Of a stretch of 46,851 nucleotides of DNA, positions 1 to 8,499 are shown in pieces (the first letter of the stretch is position 1; each line of letters begins with the position of its first letter). The notes beneath the pieces were generated by a model. That model worked only from the letters and a program-made list of their open reading frames with translations, was not told the DNA's origin and did no database searches. Made by a program: the position numbers and the translations under genes. Origin of the DNA: CAYGJN01 sp964350135 (GTDB taxonomy: Bacteria > Bdellovibrionota > Bacteriovoracia > Bacteriovoracales > Bacteriovoracaceae); contig CAYGJN010000004.1 in NCBI GenBank assembly GCA_964350135.1, positions 1 through 46,851 on the forward strand. Direction: 5' to 3'.

Positions 1-1
1 T

Positions 2-1027
2 TTCCTTTCTCTTTATTTAGAAAAAAAAGAAGGCAATTACAAACTACATACTTACTTATTTGATATTCAAAATGCAAAAGGCTTATGGCGAGAGGTAGCT
101 TCTTTGAGCCTGGAGTTTAAAGATAGCGAGCTAAATGATCTCAATAATAGAATCTATAAAAGTATAACGGGACGTGACTCTGTTTTTAATTCAAAAATTG
201 TATTTACCTCAGATCACCCGAGCGTTGGAAAAAAAACAATTAAAGAGCTCTATATTACCGATTTCGATGGTGAGAATAGAAGGCGGCTTACTTTTCATAA
301 AGGTATTATAAGCTCTCCGGATATCTCTCCTGATAAGTCCAAGGTTGTCTATAGTCTCATTCGTTATAATAGAGGAAAGAGAAGCCAGAAGCTTTACATG
401 CTTGATTTTAAAACTAATAAAACAAGCATCATCTCTGCTCAAAAAGGGCTAAATTCAGGAGCCGTTTTTGCTCCTGATGGAAAAAGCATTTACCTAACTT
501 TAAGCCATGTTGGAAATGCAGAGATTTTTGAAATGAATCTTGCGAGTAAAAAGCTAAGAAGAGTTACAAAACATTCAAGTGATGATGTGGATCCTTCTAT
601 CAATAAAAGAGGAAACCTCATGGCCTTTTTGTCGGGGCGTCCAGGCAAGGCAATGATTTATACTGCTTCGGCTGATGGTACGGAGAAGAACGTGAATAGA
701 GTGAGTTTTGTTGGGCAGTTTAATGCTACGCCTAGGTTCTCTCCCGATGGCGATGAAATTGTTTTTTCAAGCTGGGTAGACAATAGATTTGATCTCTATC
801 GTATTAATACTCCTGGAACTGAGCTTGTTCGATTAACCAAAGATTTTGGCTCTAATGAGTCCCCAAGTTACTCAAATGATGGGGAGTTTATCGTTTTTAC
901 CTCTCAGAGGGTTTTATCTCAGACTGAGGCTGTCCAAGATTTATACATTATGGACCGAGAAGGCCAAATTTTGGGACAACTCACAAAGGATTTTGGAAAC
1001 TGTCTATCTCCTAGATGGTCTAACTAG
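2..1027 (+). CDS. TolB-like periplasmic beta-propeller protein, 5' end missing
   Basis: The reading frame is open from base 2 without a start codon, so the gene begins outside the window; a TTG at 104 is an internal codon. The visible part (about 341 residues) begins with the end of an N-terminal TolB-type domain (NRIYKSITG, then FNSKIVF, like the TolB segment that leads into the propeller). It continues with repeated PD40/WD40-like blades carrying the marker SPDG or PDGK (for example FAPDGK, FSPDGDEIVFSSW, YSNDGEFIVFTSQ). TolB works in the periplasm with Pal and TolA in outer-membrane constriction at division. No Pal gene is visible because the window starts here. A distinct TolB paralogue, of which some bacteria have several, is also possible, so I leave the symbol blank. 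Confidence 0.8.
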   Translation, partial: FLSLYLEKKEGNYKLHTYLFDIQNAKGLWREVASLSLEFKDSELNDLNNRIYKSITGRDSVFNSKIVFTSDHPSVGKKTIKELYITDFDGENRRRLTFHKGIISSPDISPDKSKVVYSLIRYNRGKRSQKLYMLDFKTNKTSIISAQKGLNSGAVFAPDGKSIYLTLSHVGNAEIFEMNLASKKLRRVTKHSSDDVDPSINKRGNLMAFLSGRPGKAMIYTASADGTEKNVNRVSFVGQFNATPRFSPDGDEIVFSSWVDNRFDLYRINTPGTELVRLTKDFGSNESPSYSNDGEFIVFTSQRVLSQTEAVQDLYIMDREGQILGQLTKDFGNCLSPRWSN

Positions 1028-1078
1028 CTGAAATCTCGAAAAACGTGTAATTTTTTTAAACATCCGAGCATTTTACTC

Positions 1079-1106
1079 TTGTAAAAAATTCAACAACCCC
1101 TATACT
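1079..1106 (+). promoter_or_regulatory. Candidate sigma70 promoter for the GAF-AAA+ regulator gene
   Basis: A -35 of TTGTAA (1079-1084) and a -10 of TATACT (1101-1106) are separated by 16 bp. They lie 65 bp upstream of the ATG at 1172, in the intergenic gap after the TolB-like gene. Match to consensus is good, but in AT-rich DNA such matches also arise by chance. Confidence 0.5.
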
Positions 1107-1171
1107 AATTACAGTAGCTGCGCATCGCACAAGATGCATCATGTAAAAACTTAGCATATAGGAGTTCAATA

Positions 1172-2713
1172 ATGACAATGGAAGCGATAAACCAAGAAGA
1201 GATCACAAAATTGGAGTCACATCTACTATCAAGTCTTGATGAGAAATTCTTTTTTGAGGGCCTTGCTCATTTTATTAAATCTCAACATGAATGCGATAGA
1301 GTTATCGTTTTCAAAAGCTTCGATGATGCTTCATCTCAGTTTATCGCTGATAGTGAAAATAGCTCAGTCGAGCAATATAAATTAGAAAAAGGAAAAGGGA
1401 TTTCAGGCTATGTCATTAGAACTGAAAGACCTTATTATTCAAATAGTGTTTCTAGGGATCCTATATTTTATGGAGTTCAAGAAAGTGTTGGTATGAGTAG
1501 CGAACTTTGCATTCCTGTAAATATTGATGGTCAAATTATTGCAACTATTCATCTTCAATCAAAAAATGACCAAAGAAGTTTTGATCAAGAAGATATTAAT
1601 AGTCTAAAAGACCTTTTTAATTTAATTCAAAGACCGCTTAACAATATGAAAATGTACCTCTCAGCTAAGCACCTTAGTGAGATGTTAAAGGCTAAGATTG
1701 ACGAGAACCAAAAAGAAATTGATAAACAAATCGTAGGAGTGGAAAACTCTCTTTATAGAGTTCACGACTTTGATGTTATTGGACAATGTCCTGAAATGGT
1801 AGAGATAAAAAAAGCTGCCAGCAAAGTAGCAAAAACTAAAAATCCAATTATTATCAAAGGTGAGACTGGTGTTGGTAAAGAACATCTTGCAAAGAAGATT
1901 CATATTCTGGACCGAGGTGAAGAAAAACCATTTGTTATTGTAAACAGCTCAATTTTTACTGATGAAACATTTGAAAGAGAAATGTTTGGTCATGTAAAAG
2001 GTGCTTTTCTCGGTGCAAATATTGAAAAAATTGGTCTTTGTGAAATTGCTCATGAAGGAACATTATTTTTTGATGATGTAAGCCAGTTATCTCCAAATAT
2101 GCAGATTAAAGTTCTTCGTTTTTTAGAAGCAAAGAAAGTTTATAAAATAGGATCTCAAAAGGCTAAAGAGGTAGATGTTAGAGTTATTGCCTCAACAAGT
2201 GCAGATCTTTTAAAAGAAGTAGAAGCTGGGAAGTTTAGAGAAGATCTATACTTTATGCTTAAAGGTTTTATGGTTAATGTCCCTGCTCTTAAAGATAGGG
2301 GCGATGACATCGAATTATTGGCCAATAGTTTTTTAAATGAAAATAAATCACCAATGGATTATAAGCACCTTTCTCCAGAGGCCCTTAAGGGAATGAGAGA
2401 ATATCGATGGCCAGGTAATATCCGTGAACTTAAGAATGCAATGCAAAGAGCATATCTTATGAGTGAAGGAAAAATGGTCGCTCTAAGCCACCTCCCAGTA
2501 GATATACTAGAGAAAAAAGCAGATCACCGAGAAGAAGAGTATAGAGAAATGACCCTAGAAGACCTTGAGAGAAAGCATATTTGTAGAACTTTGGACCATA
2601 TGAAAGGTAATAAAACAAAAACCGCTAAGACTCTAGGCATTACAGTGAAGACTCTTTATAACAAGCTTCACAGCTATGGCATGATTCAATCAAGGGACTC
2701 AAGAGTCCAGTAG
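1172..2713 (+). CDS. GAF-AAA+-Fis transcriptional regulator (NtrC family) with altered GAFTGA loop
   Basis: A 513-aa protein starting at ATG 1172 behind a clear AGGAG. Domains in order: an N-terminal GAF-like sensor (about 15-165), an AAA+ sigma54-activator ATPase (about 205-440) and a C-terminal Fis-type helix-turn-helix (about 465-508; KTAKTLGITVKTLYNKL). Walker A is GETGVGKE (230-237). Walker B is GTLFFDD (296-302), with DD where DE is usual. WPGNIRELKNA marks sensor II. There is no receiver domain. The sigma54-contact loop reads GAFLGA (277-282) instead of GAFTGA; the Thr is normally needed for contact with sigma54, so ability to activate sigma54 polymerase is doubtful. The protein may regulate sigma70 promoters or act differently. 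The GAF ligand is unknown. Confidence 0.88.
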   Translation: MTMEAINQEEITKLESHLLSSLDEKFFFEGLAHFIKSQHECDRVIVFKSFDDASSQFIADSENSSVEQYKLEKGKGISGYVIRTERPYYSNSVSRDPIFYGVQESVGMSSELCIPVNIDGQIIATIHLQSKNDQRSFDQEDINSLKDLFNLIQRPLNNMKMYLSAKHLSEMLKAKIDENQKEIDKQIVGVENSLYRVHDFDVIGQCPEMVEIKKAASKVAKTKNPIIIKGETGVGKEHLAKKIHILDRGEEKPFVIVNSSIFTDETFEREMFGHVKGAFLGANIEKIGLCEIAHEGTLFFDDVSQLSPNMQIKVLRFLEAKKVYKIGSQKAKEVDVRVIASTSADLLKEVEAGKFREDLYFMLKGFMVNVPALKDRGDDIELLANSFLNENKSPMDYKHLSPEALKGMREYRWPGNIRELKNAMQRAYLMSEGKMVALSHLPVDILEKKADHREEEYREMTLEDLERKHICRTLDHMKGNKTKTAKTLGITVKTLYNKLHSYGMIQSRDSRVQ

Positions 2714-2796
2714 ATTTGAATTATTGAGTAATTAACTTTAGAATCTAAAAACGGCTGAGGCTCAAGCTTCGGCCCATAAATTAAGGAATTCACACA

Positions 2797-3027
2797 ATGA
2801 ATCAGATTGAAGAAACGCAAGACGCAGACAAGAATGATTTCAAAGCAAATATGAGAACATTTAGAAATACTCCTGAAGTTGAGAATTTCTATAGATTTGT
2901 TAGTGAGTTTGCTCTTAGAAGTGAAACTAAAACTCTAATTGAAAAAACTGTTTCTCTTATGGGTGGAAAAGTTCCAGGAAAAGAAAAGAAAAGAGGAAGA
3001 AAGAAGACCAAGAGTAATTTGCACTAA
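2797..3027 (+). CDS. Small basic-tailed protein of unknown function
   Basis: A 76-aa protein with ATG 2797 preceded by AAGGAA at good spacing. The first 55 residues look alpha-helical and mixed in charge, with no signal peptide or membrane segment. The C-terminal 20 residues are very basic (GKEKKRGRKKTK), reminiscent of nucleic-acid-binding tails, though a true AT-hook (GRP core) is absent. It lies 83 bp after the GAF-AAA+ regulator and 22 bp before the HD-domain gene, so co-transcription with either is plausible. I do not recognise a family; nucleic-acid binding is only inferred from charge. Confidence 0.7.
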   Translation: MNQIEETQDADKNDFKANMRTFRNTPEVENFYRFVSEFALRSETKTLIEKTVSLMGGKVPGKEKKRGRKKTKSNLH

Positions 3028-3049
3028 TTAATATTTCAAATGAAGGCGC

Positions 3050-4483
3050 ATGGAAGCGGCAATAAAAAAAAGAATTATCTACGATCCACTCTATAGCTTT
3101 ATAAGACTAACAGAGCTTGAGTGGGAAATTATTAAAAGCCCATTCTATCAACGATTGCGCTGGATTAAACAACTTGGATTTTCAAGTTATGTTTTTCCAG
3201 GAGCCGAGCATTCACGTTTTGGGCACTCTATTGGTGTAATGTATAACTCTCATTGTATTATGCAGTCTATTGGCAAAGCTGTACCCGATGAAGAGTTATT
3301 TGTTTTAAAGCATGAATCCAAAGAGGCTCTATTTCATCAATCTTTAAGGCTAGCAGCACTTCTTCATGATCTAGGTACATTTCCATTTTCTCATACAACA
3401 GAAATGGCCTATATAAGCTATGGAGATACCAACACTGGTAAGAACAGTAAGAAAAAAAACTTACAAGATGATCATGAAAATCTTGGCTCCTTTATTATTA
3501 AAAATACTGACTATAAAAATGGAATTACTTTCATACTTAAAAAGTATGGAATTGATCCACAAAAAATTTCAGATTTAGTTAAGGGAGTTGATTCATCAGT
3601 TTTAGCAAATCAAATCCTTCACTCTGAAATAGACTGCGATAGAATGGACTATCTTTTAAGAGATGCTCATTATACGGGGCTTCAGTACGGAACTTATGAT
3701 AGGGCCTATCTTCTCCATCATTTTGAAGTTGCAAATGTAGGAACGACTGAAGTTTTAACTATTAACCAGAGTGCTTTAAGGTGCGTTGAGGACTTTCTAC
3801 AATCTCGCTTCGCTTGGTACTCACAGGTAATCCGCTCGACAAGAGGGGCTAAGTATGACGCTATCGCGGAGAGAATTTGCTTTTATCTTTTAGAGAAAGG
3901 CATGATGCTAAAGTATGGTGAACTTCTAGAACTCGTCAGCAAAAATCCAAACGAGTTTTACAAATTTAATGATATGTACTTTATGGGTCTTATCCATGGA
4001 CATTATGTAAATGGTGATTTTGATAAAGCTCCTGAAATAAAAGATATGGCTGAGTGTTTATTATTTCAAAAGCATTCAGATGCCATTAAGCACGATGCTC
4101 TTGCACAACGTTTGTTAAACCAAGACGAAATTCATCAAAATCAAAAGCATTTTAAAAAAGCAGAGGATTATTATAAGAAAATTCAAAGTTTTATAAAAAA
4201 ATCGAACTGCAAAGATGCATGGGTTGTACCGGATCTTCCAAACAAGAATAATATTGTTTTTGTGAAATCCAAGAGCAGAATTGTAAAAGATCTAAAGGGT
4301 CAAAATGTTCTTTTAACAAGAGATCCAGTTAAGATTAAGTTTGGAGAAAATAAGGTTAGACTCTTAGCTGAAGTAGAAAACTCGGTTATTTTTAAACTTC
4401 AAGACTCTTTTAATTATATTCCCAATATTTATTGTTCAGAGTCAGCTTATAAGCTTTTAGAAGAGAACAACCTGGTTGACTAA
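3050..4483 (+). CDS. HD-domain phosphohydrolase, SAMHD1/dGTPase-like
   Basis: A 477-aa cytoplasmic protein of the HD superfamily closest in layout to SAMHD1-like and YwfO-like hydrolases. It opens with IIYDPLYSFIRLTELE and FYQRLRWIKQLG, typical of that family. The metal-binding set is visible: HSRFGHS (His54/His59), LLHDLG (His106-Asp107) and the IDCDRMDYLLRDA block (195 onward), which supplies the last Asp. Known relatives hydrolyse dNTPs to nucleosides or act on nucleotide signals; substrate cannot be read from sequence. The C-terminal third (about 320-477) is less conserved and may be an oligomerisation or regulatory region. ATG 3050 has AAGG nearby. A 143-bp gap with its own promoter separates it from ftsE. 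Confidence 0.85.
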   Translation: MEAAIKKRIIYDPLYSFIRLTELEWEIIKSPFYQRLRWIKQLGFSSYVFPGAEHSRFGHSIGVMYNSHCIMQSIGKAVPDEELFVLKHESKEALFHQSLRLAALLHDLGTFPFSHTTEMAYISYGDTNTGKNSKKKNLQDDHENLGSFIIKNTDYKNGITFILKKYGIDPQKISDLVKGVDSSVLANQILHSEIDCDRMDYLLRDAHYTGLQYGTYDRAYLLHHFEVANVGTTEVLTINQSALRCVEDFLQSRFAWYSQVIRSTRGAKYDAIAERICFYLLEKGMMLKYGELLELVSKNPNEFYKFNDMYFMGLIHGHYVNGDFDKAPEIKDMAECLLFQKHSDAIKHDALAQRLLNQDEIHQNQKHFKKAEDYYKKIQSFIKKSNCKDAWVVPDLPNKNNIVFVKSKSRIVKDLKGQNVLLTRDPVKIKFGENKVRLLAEVENSVIFKLQDSFNYIPNIYCSESAYKLLEENNLVD

Positions 4484-4541
4484 AAACATCAAGTAAGACT
4501 TACAAATATAATCTCATCTTAATAATCTTAAAGCCTTAACT

Positions 4542-4570
4542 TTGAATGTTATGGCTAATTCTGCTATAAT
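4542..4570 (+). promoter_or_regulatory. Strong sigma70 promoter for the ftsE-ftsX-envC-ctpA operon
   Basis: TTGAAT (4542-4547) and a perfect TATAAT (4565-4570) are separated by exactly 17 bp, with an extended -10 (TGC immediately before TATAAT). The site lies 56 bp upstream of the ftsE start in the only sizeable gap before four overlapping or abutting genes. This is one of the best promoter matches in the window. Confidence 0.75.
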
Positions 4571-4626
4571 TATAAGATACAGGGGATGAAAGATTCAACC
4601 CCTCAAAGCAGCTATGGAAGGTAAAG

Positions 4627-5334
4627 ATGCTTGAGCAGTCACTGCGCCAATCCCACAAACAGTACCAAGGTCCGTTGAGTAAATCTTATCTTTTTTATTT
4701 AGAAAATATGACAGTAGAGTTTTCTAAAACAAAAGCATTACAAAACATTCAGCTTGCGATCAATGAAGGTGAGATTGTTTTTATAACAGGTGTTTCAGGA
4801 GCAGGTAAGACCACATTACTTAAAGTATTGGCTGGAGAAATTAATCCTACAGGTGGAAGAATTTCAGGGAAGGCCATGACTAGTAAGAAATTCACTTCAA
4901 TGATTTTTCAAGATTTAAGATTAATTGATGATCAATCCATTGAAAATAACTTGTGGTTTGCTTATGATTCCAGCATTTATAAAAACAGAAATGAATTTTA
5001 TGAAGACCTTTTACAATTAGCAAAAATTTTAAAAATTGATGATAAGATGGGAAACCTCATTAGAGATTGTAATAGAGGTTTACAGCAGAAAGTTGCGATT
5101 CTTAGATCTCTCATGACAAGACCAGATATTATTTTAGCTGATGAGCCAACAAGTGCCCTTGATAAAGAGAATGCAAATAGCTTATATGACATTTTTAGTT
5201 TTTATAATAGCAAAAGAAAAGTAACGATTATCTGGGCCAGTCATAATAGAGATCTTGTTAAAACATTCTCCGGTCGTATAATTCATCTGCAAAATGGAAA
5301 GCTTGTTCATTCGGGGCACGCATGTTTTATATAA
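4627..5334 (+). CDS. ftsE: FtsE-like cell-division ABC ATPase with degenerate signature motif
   Basis: A 235-aa ABC ATPase; with FtsX it forms the inner-membrane machine that controls septal peptidoglycan hydrolysis. Walker A is GVSGAGKTT (55-63), Walker B ends ILADEPTSALD (Asp172, Glu173), and the H-loop reads WASHNRDL. The stretch QQKVAILRSLMTRPDIILADEPT closely follows FtsE. However, the ABC signature that should read LSGGE before QQ is CNRGL (148-152), losing the nucleotide-contacting Ser and first Gly. The N-terminus has about 25 extra residues before the usual FtsE start; an internal Met29 (MTVEFSKTK) is an alternative start. ATG 4627 has GGAAGG upstream. It overlaps ftsX by 13 bp. Assignment rests on both sequence and operon. 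Confidence 0.87.
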   Translation: MLEQSLRQSHKQYQGPLSKSYLFYLENMTVEFSKTKALQNIQLAINEGEIVFITGVSGAGKTTLLKVLAGEINPTGGRISGKAMTSKKFTSMIFQDLRLIDDQSIENNLWFAYDSSIYKNRNEFYEDLLQLAKILKIDDKMGNLIRDCNRGLQQKVAILRSLMTRPDIILADEPTSALDKENANSLYDIFSFYNSKRKVTIIWASHNRDLVKTFSGRIIHLQNGKLVHSGHACFI

Positions 5335-6116
5335 TAAATTATTTCAAAGCACTTATTAGTATGAGGTTCAGAGGAGCGGTCCAAATCGTCTTTTTTGGGA
5401 TGTTTGTCTTAGTTGGCCTTAACTATACTAATATTGAGAACTCTTTAGAGAATAAATTGAAAATGGAAAAGCCCCTTCCATATTTTCATGCATTAATTTC
5501 AGGTAAACATCAAATAGAATCAATTCAAAGAAGAATTATAAGTCTTCCTGGTGTTAAAAGGGTGCGAGTAAAAGCAAATGAAGATTTAGCTGCAAAAGCG
5601 AAAGAGTTTGCCCTGGACTTTGACCTTGCTGACTTGGGAGTTGAGCTGTCTAAGTTTTCTGGGTTACAAGTATATCTCAATCCAGATATGAACAGCAGAA
5701 GTTTTTCTTTGATTAGAGAGTATATTTCAAGGTTAAGCGGTAAGGATAACGTGACATTTTCACCAATTAAAAATCCTGACCTTTATATGCTTAAGACAAA
5801 AGAAACATTTATTAAAATTATTAAAAAATACGGACCTTTGAGTTTACTTGCATTATCGCTTTTGCTTTGGGTCTTTAGTGTTTGGTTAACTAGGAAAGAG
5901 TTTGTTCGCAAGATGTATCTCATTGAACAATACCAAAGAAAAGACTGGGTTGCCTTGAAGTCTTTTCTTGGTGGCAACCTTGTTTTAATTACTCTTCTTT
6001 GCTTAGGAATATTAATAACATTTAAAACTATTAATATTATTTTCTTATTTTCAGTTATCCTTTTTCTTTTTATTGTAAGTTTAAATTTTCTAATTTTTAA
6101 AAAATGGCAAATCTAG
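5322..6116 (+). CDS. ftsX: FtsX-like cell-division permease
   Basis: A 264-aa membrane protein with the FtsX layout: an N-terminal transmembrane helix (about 18-36), a roughly 120-residue extracytoplasmic domain, then three helices (about 170-190, 212-232, 235-258). The extracytoplasmic loop would bind the EnvC-type activator encoded next. The sequence is divergent and recognition leans on topology and the preceding ftsE. Its ATG lies inside the ftsE 3' end (13-bp overlap), and its own 3' end overlaps the next gene by 13 bp, so translation is probably coupled. Length is a little short of E. coli FtsX, which has a longer N-terminus. Confidence 0.85.
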   Translation: MFYIINYFKALISMRFRGAVQIVFFGMFVLVGLNYTNIENSLENKLKMEKPLPYFHALISGKHQIESIQRRIISLPGVKRVRVKANEDLAAKAKEFALDFDLADLGVELSKFSGLQVYLNPDMNSRSFSLIREYISRLSGKDNVTFSPIKNPDLYMLKTKETFIKIIKKYGPLSLLALSLLLWVFSVWLTRKEFVRKMYLIEQYQRKDWVALKSFLGGNLVLITLLCLGILITFKTINIIFLFSVILFLFIVSLNFLIFKKWQI

Positions 6117-7111
6117 TACTTTCCATTCTTGTAGTGTTATCTTTTAATGGCTATTCAAAAGTGAAGAGTCCGCAGAACTATTTAAAACTTCAAAAAAAAT
6201 ACCAAACAGAGAAAAAAGATTTATCAAGAATCAAAAAAAGAATCATCAAGATAGAGAAGCAGTTAAATGAAAGTAATAAGTCATATATTTCACTAGACCG
6301 TAAAGTGATAGTCGTAAAAAAAGAGCTTGACTCTATTGTTGTAGATTTAAAGGTTAAAAGAGAAGATATAGTTAAAATAAAGGCTCAGCTTAGATCTCTA
6401 CTTACATTCTATCTTCATCAAAGTATAGATGACACTAAAACAAGTGAAGACCTACTATTAAGTAAGATTGCACTTAAAAAGATTTCTTTGCTAAAAAGAA
6501 AGTTTAAAAATCATAGTGCTGAAATTCAGGCCCTTTTATCTCAGGCAAAAGTTGTTGAAAATACTTTAAGAGATTACAAAAGTAATCAAAGAATCATTTT
6601 ATCTCTCATCAAAAAACTAGAACAAGAAAAAGTTGGTTTAACTCAAGACTTTATAAGCCAGAAAGAAGGGGTTCATAACCTCAAAGGTAAACTTGCAAAA
6701 TCAAAAATTACACGGCAAGTCCCTAGGGTTCTACGAAAACCATTTCAATTAAAAGGACCATTAGCTAACTTTAGTGACTTCAAGACAGGGAAGAAAGGAG
6801 TAACCTATAAATTTAGTGGAACAAGACCTGTCTACGCTGGGCATACTGGAAAAATCTCCTATATAGGACGTCTCGCCAACTATGGTAAAATTATAATAAT
6901 TGATCATGGTAATGATATTAGAAGTGTATTTCTTGGAAACTTCAAACCTAAAATGAAAAAAGGTGATGCGGTAGTTAAGGGAAGTATTGTTGGTTATACA
7001 AATCCAACAGCAGAAGACGGGACTTTATATTTCGAAGTCAGAAAAAAAGATATTGCAGAAAACACTATTGAGTGGCTTGATTCAAAAACAAGTTTTAAAA
7101 AAGGCGCTTAG
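6104..7111 (+). CDS. EnvC-like activator: coiled coil plus inactive LytM/M23 domain
   Basis: A 335-aa exported protein: a signal peptide in the first 18-20 residues, a long charged coiled coil (about 25-205), and a C-terminal LytM/M23 fold (about 230-330; YGKIIIIDHG, then KGDAVVKGSIVGYT). The position of the catalytic HxH of active M23 peptidases reads TLYFE (307-311), as in E. coli EnvC, so the domain should be catalytically dead. In known systems EnvC-type proteins are recruited by FtsEX and activate amidases at the septum. The position directly after ftsX with a 13-bp overlap supports the same role. No amidase gene lies in this window. Confidence 0.88.
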   Translation: MANLVLSILVVLSFNGYSKVKSPQNYLKLQKKYQTEKKDLSRIKKRIIKIEKQLNESNKSYISLDRKVIVVKKELDSIVVDLKVKREDIVKIKAQLRSLLTFYLHQSIDDTKTSEDLLLSKIALKKISLLKRKFKNHSAEIQALLSQAKVVENTLRDYKSNQRIILSLIKKLEQEKVGLTQDFISQKEGVHNLKGKLAKSKITRQVPRVLRKPFQLKGPLANFSDFKTGKKGVTYKFSGTRPVYAGHTGKISYIGRLANYGKIIIIDHGNDIRSVFLGNFKPKMKKGDAVVKGSIVGYTNPTAEDGTLYFEVRKKDIAENTIEWLDSKTSFKKGA

Positions 7112-7119
7112 GCAAATAG

Positions 7120-8499
7120 ATGAAAAGAATTGGCTTAATTGTATTAATGATTACACTGATGGCAACATCCACAGTTGTTTATAGCGCTAAATCTAAGTTT
7201 GAATACCTTGATTTATTTAGCAGAGTGCTAGACCTTATCGAGAATCAATATTATAGAAAAGTTGATACTGAAAAACTTATTGAAGGTGCACTTCGTGGAA
7301 TGATGGAAACTCTAGATCCTCATTCTGCTTACCTAGATAAAAAAGCAATGAGCAAGATGAAAAGCGATACTTCGGGTAAGTTTGGTGGTCTTGGCATTGA
7401 GGTGACTCAAAAAGATGGACATTTGGTAGTCATTACTCCGATCGATGATACACCTGCATTTCGTGCTGGTCTGAAGGCCGGTGATAAAATTGTTGAAATA
7501 GAGCATGAGTCGACAATTGGGCTTGCCCTAGGTGAGGCTGTTGATAAAATGCGCGGCAAGCCGGGAACAAAGCTTAATGTAGGAATCTTAAGAAAAGGTG
7601 AAGATAAGATTCGATATATTAATCTTACACGCGAAATTATTAAGATTGTTCCAGTTAAGTCTGAAATAGTTAAAGACAATTTTTTATATATTCGTTTAAC
7701 TCAATTTCAATCAGAGTCAGCTAGCTCTATTGTTAAAGCAATCAAAGAGGCCAAAAGTGAAATGGGTAAGAAGGATTTAAAGGGAATTGTTTTTGACCTA
7801 CGTTCCAATCCTGGAGGATTGTTAGATGAGGCCGTAAAGGTATCATCATTATTTCTAAAAGAAGGAATCGTCGTTTCGACTGAAGGTCGTGATCCTAAAA
7901 ATAAAGAAGTTCGTTATGCAAGAAAGACTGGGTTTAAAGATATAACAACTCCATTAGCTGTTCTTATTAATGGTTCAAGTGCATCTGCTAGTGAAATTGT
8001 TGCAGGAGCATTACAAGATCATAAAAGAGCACTTATTATGGGAAGCCAATCTTTTGGAAAGGGTTCAGTTCAAACTATTATTGATTTAACAAAGTTCCAT
8101 GGAGTAAAACTAACTATTCAACAGTATATGACTCCAAGTGGAAAAAAAATTCAAGCAAAGGGAATTATTCCTGATGTTAGCTTGGCCGATTTAAAGACTA
8201 ACTGGAAAGAAGAACTCTTAGTGGAAGGCAGCTATATTAGAGAAGTGGATCTAAGAAATCATTTAAATGCAACTATTGAAACTAAAGAAGAGAGACTTGC
8301 TCGCGAAGCTCGTGAGAAACAAGACCGTATTGAGCGTCGTAAGAAAGCTCAAAATAGGAAAAAAGGCAGTGGTAATACAACAAGAGAAGATGATGATGAA
8401 CTTCCTAAAAGAATTGCCGCAAAAGATGATTACCAAGTTTTGCAAGCGGTTAATTACCTAGCAAGCTTTCAATTTTTTAAAGATATTAAACAAAATTAA
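7120..8499 (+). CDS. ctpA: Carboxy-terminal processing protease CtpA (S41 family)
   Basis: A 459-aa periplasmic serine protease. It has a signal peptide or anchor (1-22), an N-terminal helical region, a PDZ domain (about 90-170; GGLGIEV, AGLKAGDKI) and the S41 catalytic core. The Ser-Lys dyad is Ser289 (within GSSASASE) and Lys314 (SFGKGSVQT), at the family's usual 25-residue spacing. A charged insert rich in Arg/Lys/Glu (about 385-435) precedes the C-terminus. ATG 7120 lies 8 nt after the envC-like stop with TTAGG upstream. The gene order ftsE-ftsX-envC-ctpA is common in proteobacteria, where CtpA trims cell-wall enzymes or their activators. Its stop codon overlaps the convergent gene's stop. 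Confidence 0.95.
   Translation: MKRIGLIVLMITLMATSTVVYSAKSKFEYLDLFSRVLDLIENQYYRKVDTEKLIEGALRGMMETLDPHSAYLDKKAMSKMKSDTSGKFGGLGIEVTQKDGHLVVITPIDDTPAFRAGLKAGDKIVEIEHESTIGLALGEAVDKMRGKPGTKLNVGILRKGEDKIRYINLTREIIKIVPVKSEIVKDNFLYIRLTQFQSESASSIVKAIKEAKSEMGKKDLKGIVFDLRSNPGGLLDEAVKVSSLFLKEGIVVSTEGRDPKNKEVRYARKTGFKDITTPLAVLINGSSASASEIVAGALQDHKRALIMGSQSFGKGSVQTIIDLTKFHGVKLTIQQYMTPSGKKIQAKGIIPDVSLADLKTNWKEELLVEGSYIREVDLRNHLNATIETKEERLAREAREKQDRIERRKKAQNRKKGSGNTTREDDDELPKRIAAKDDYQVLQAVNYLASFQFFKDIKQN

Noticed and set aside
6104..7111. Active M23 endopeptidase
   Set aside because: The catalytic HxH position reads TLYFE, as in EnvC activators, so enzymatic activity is not expected.
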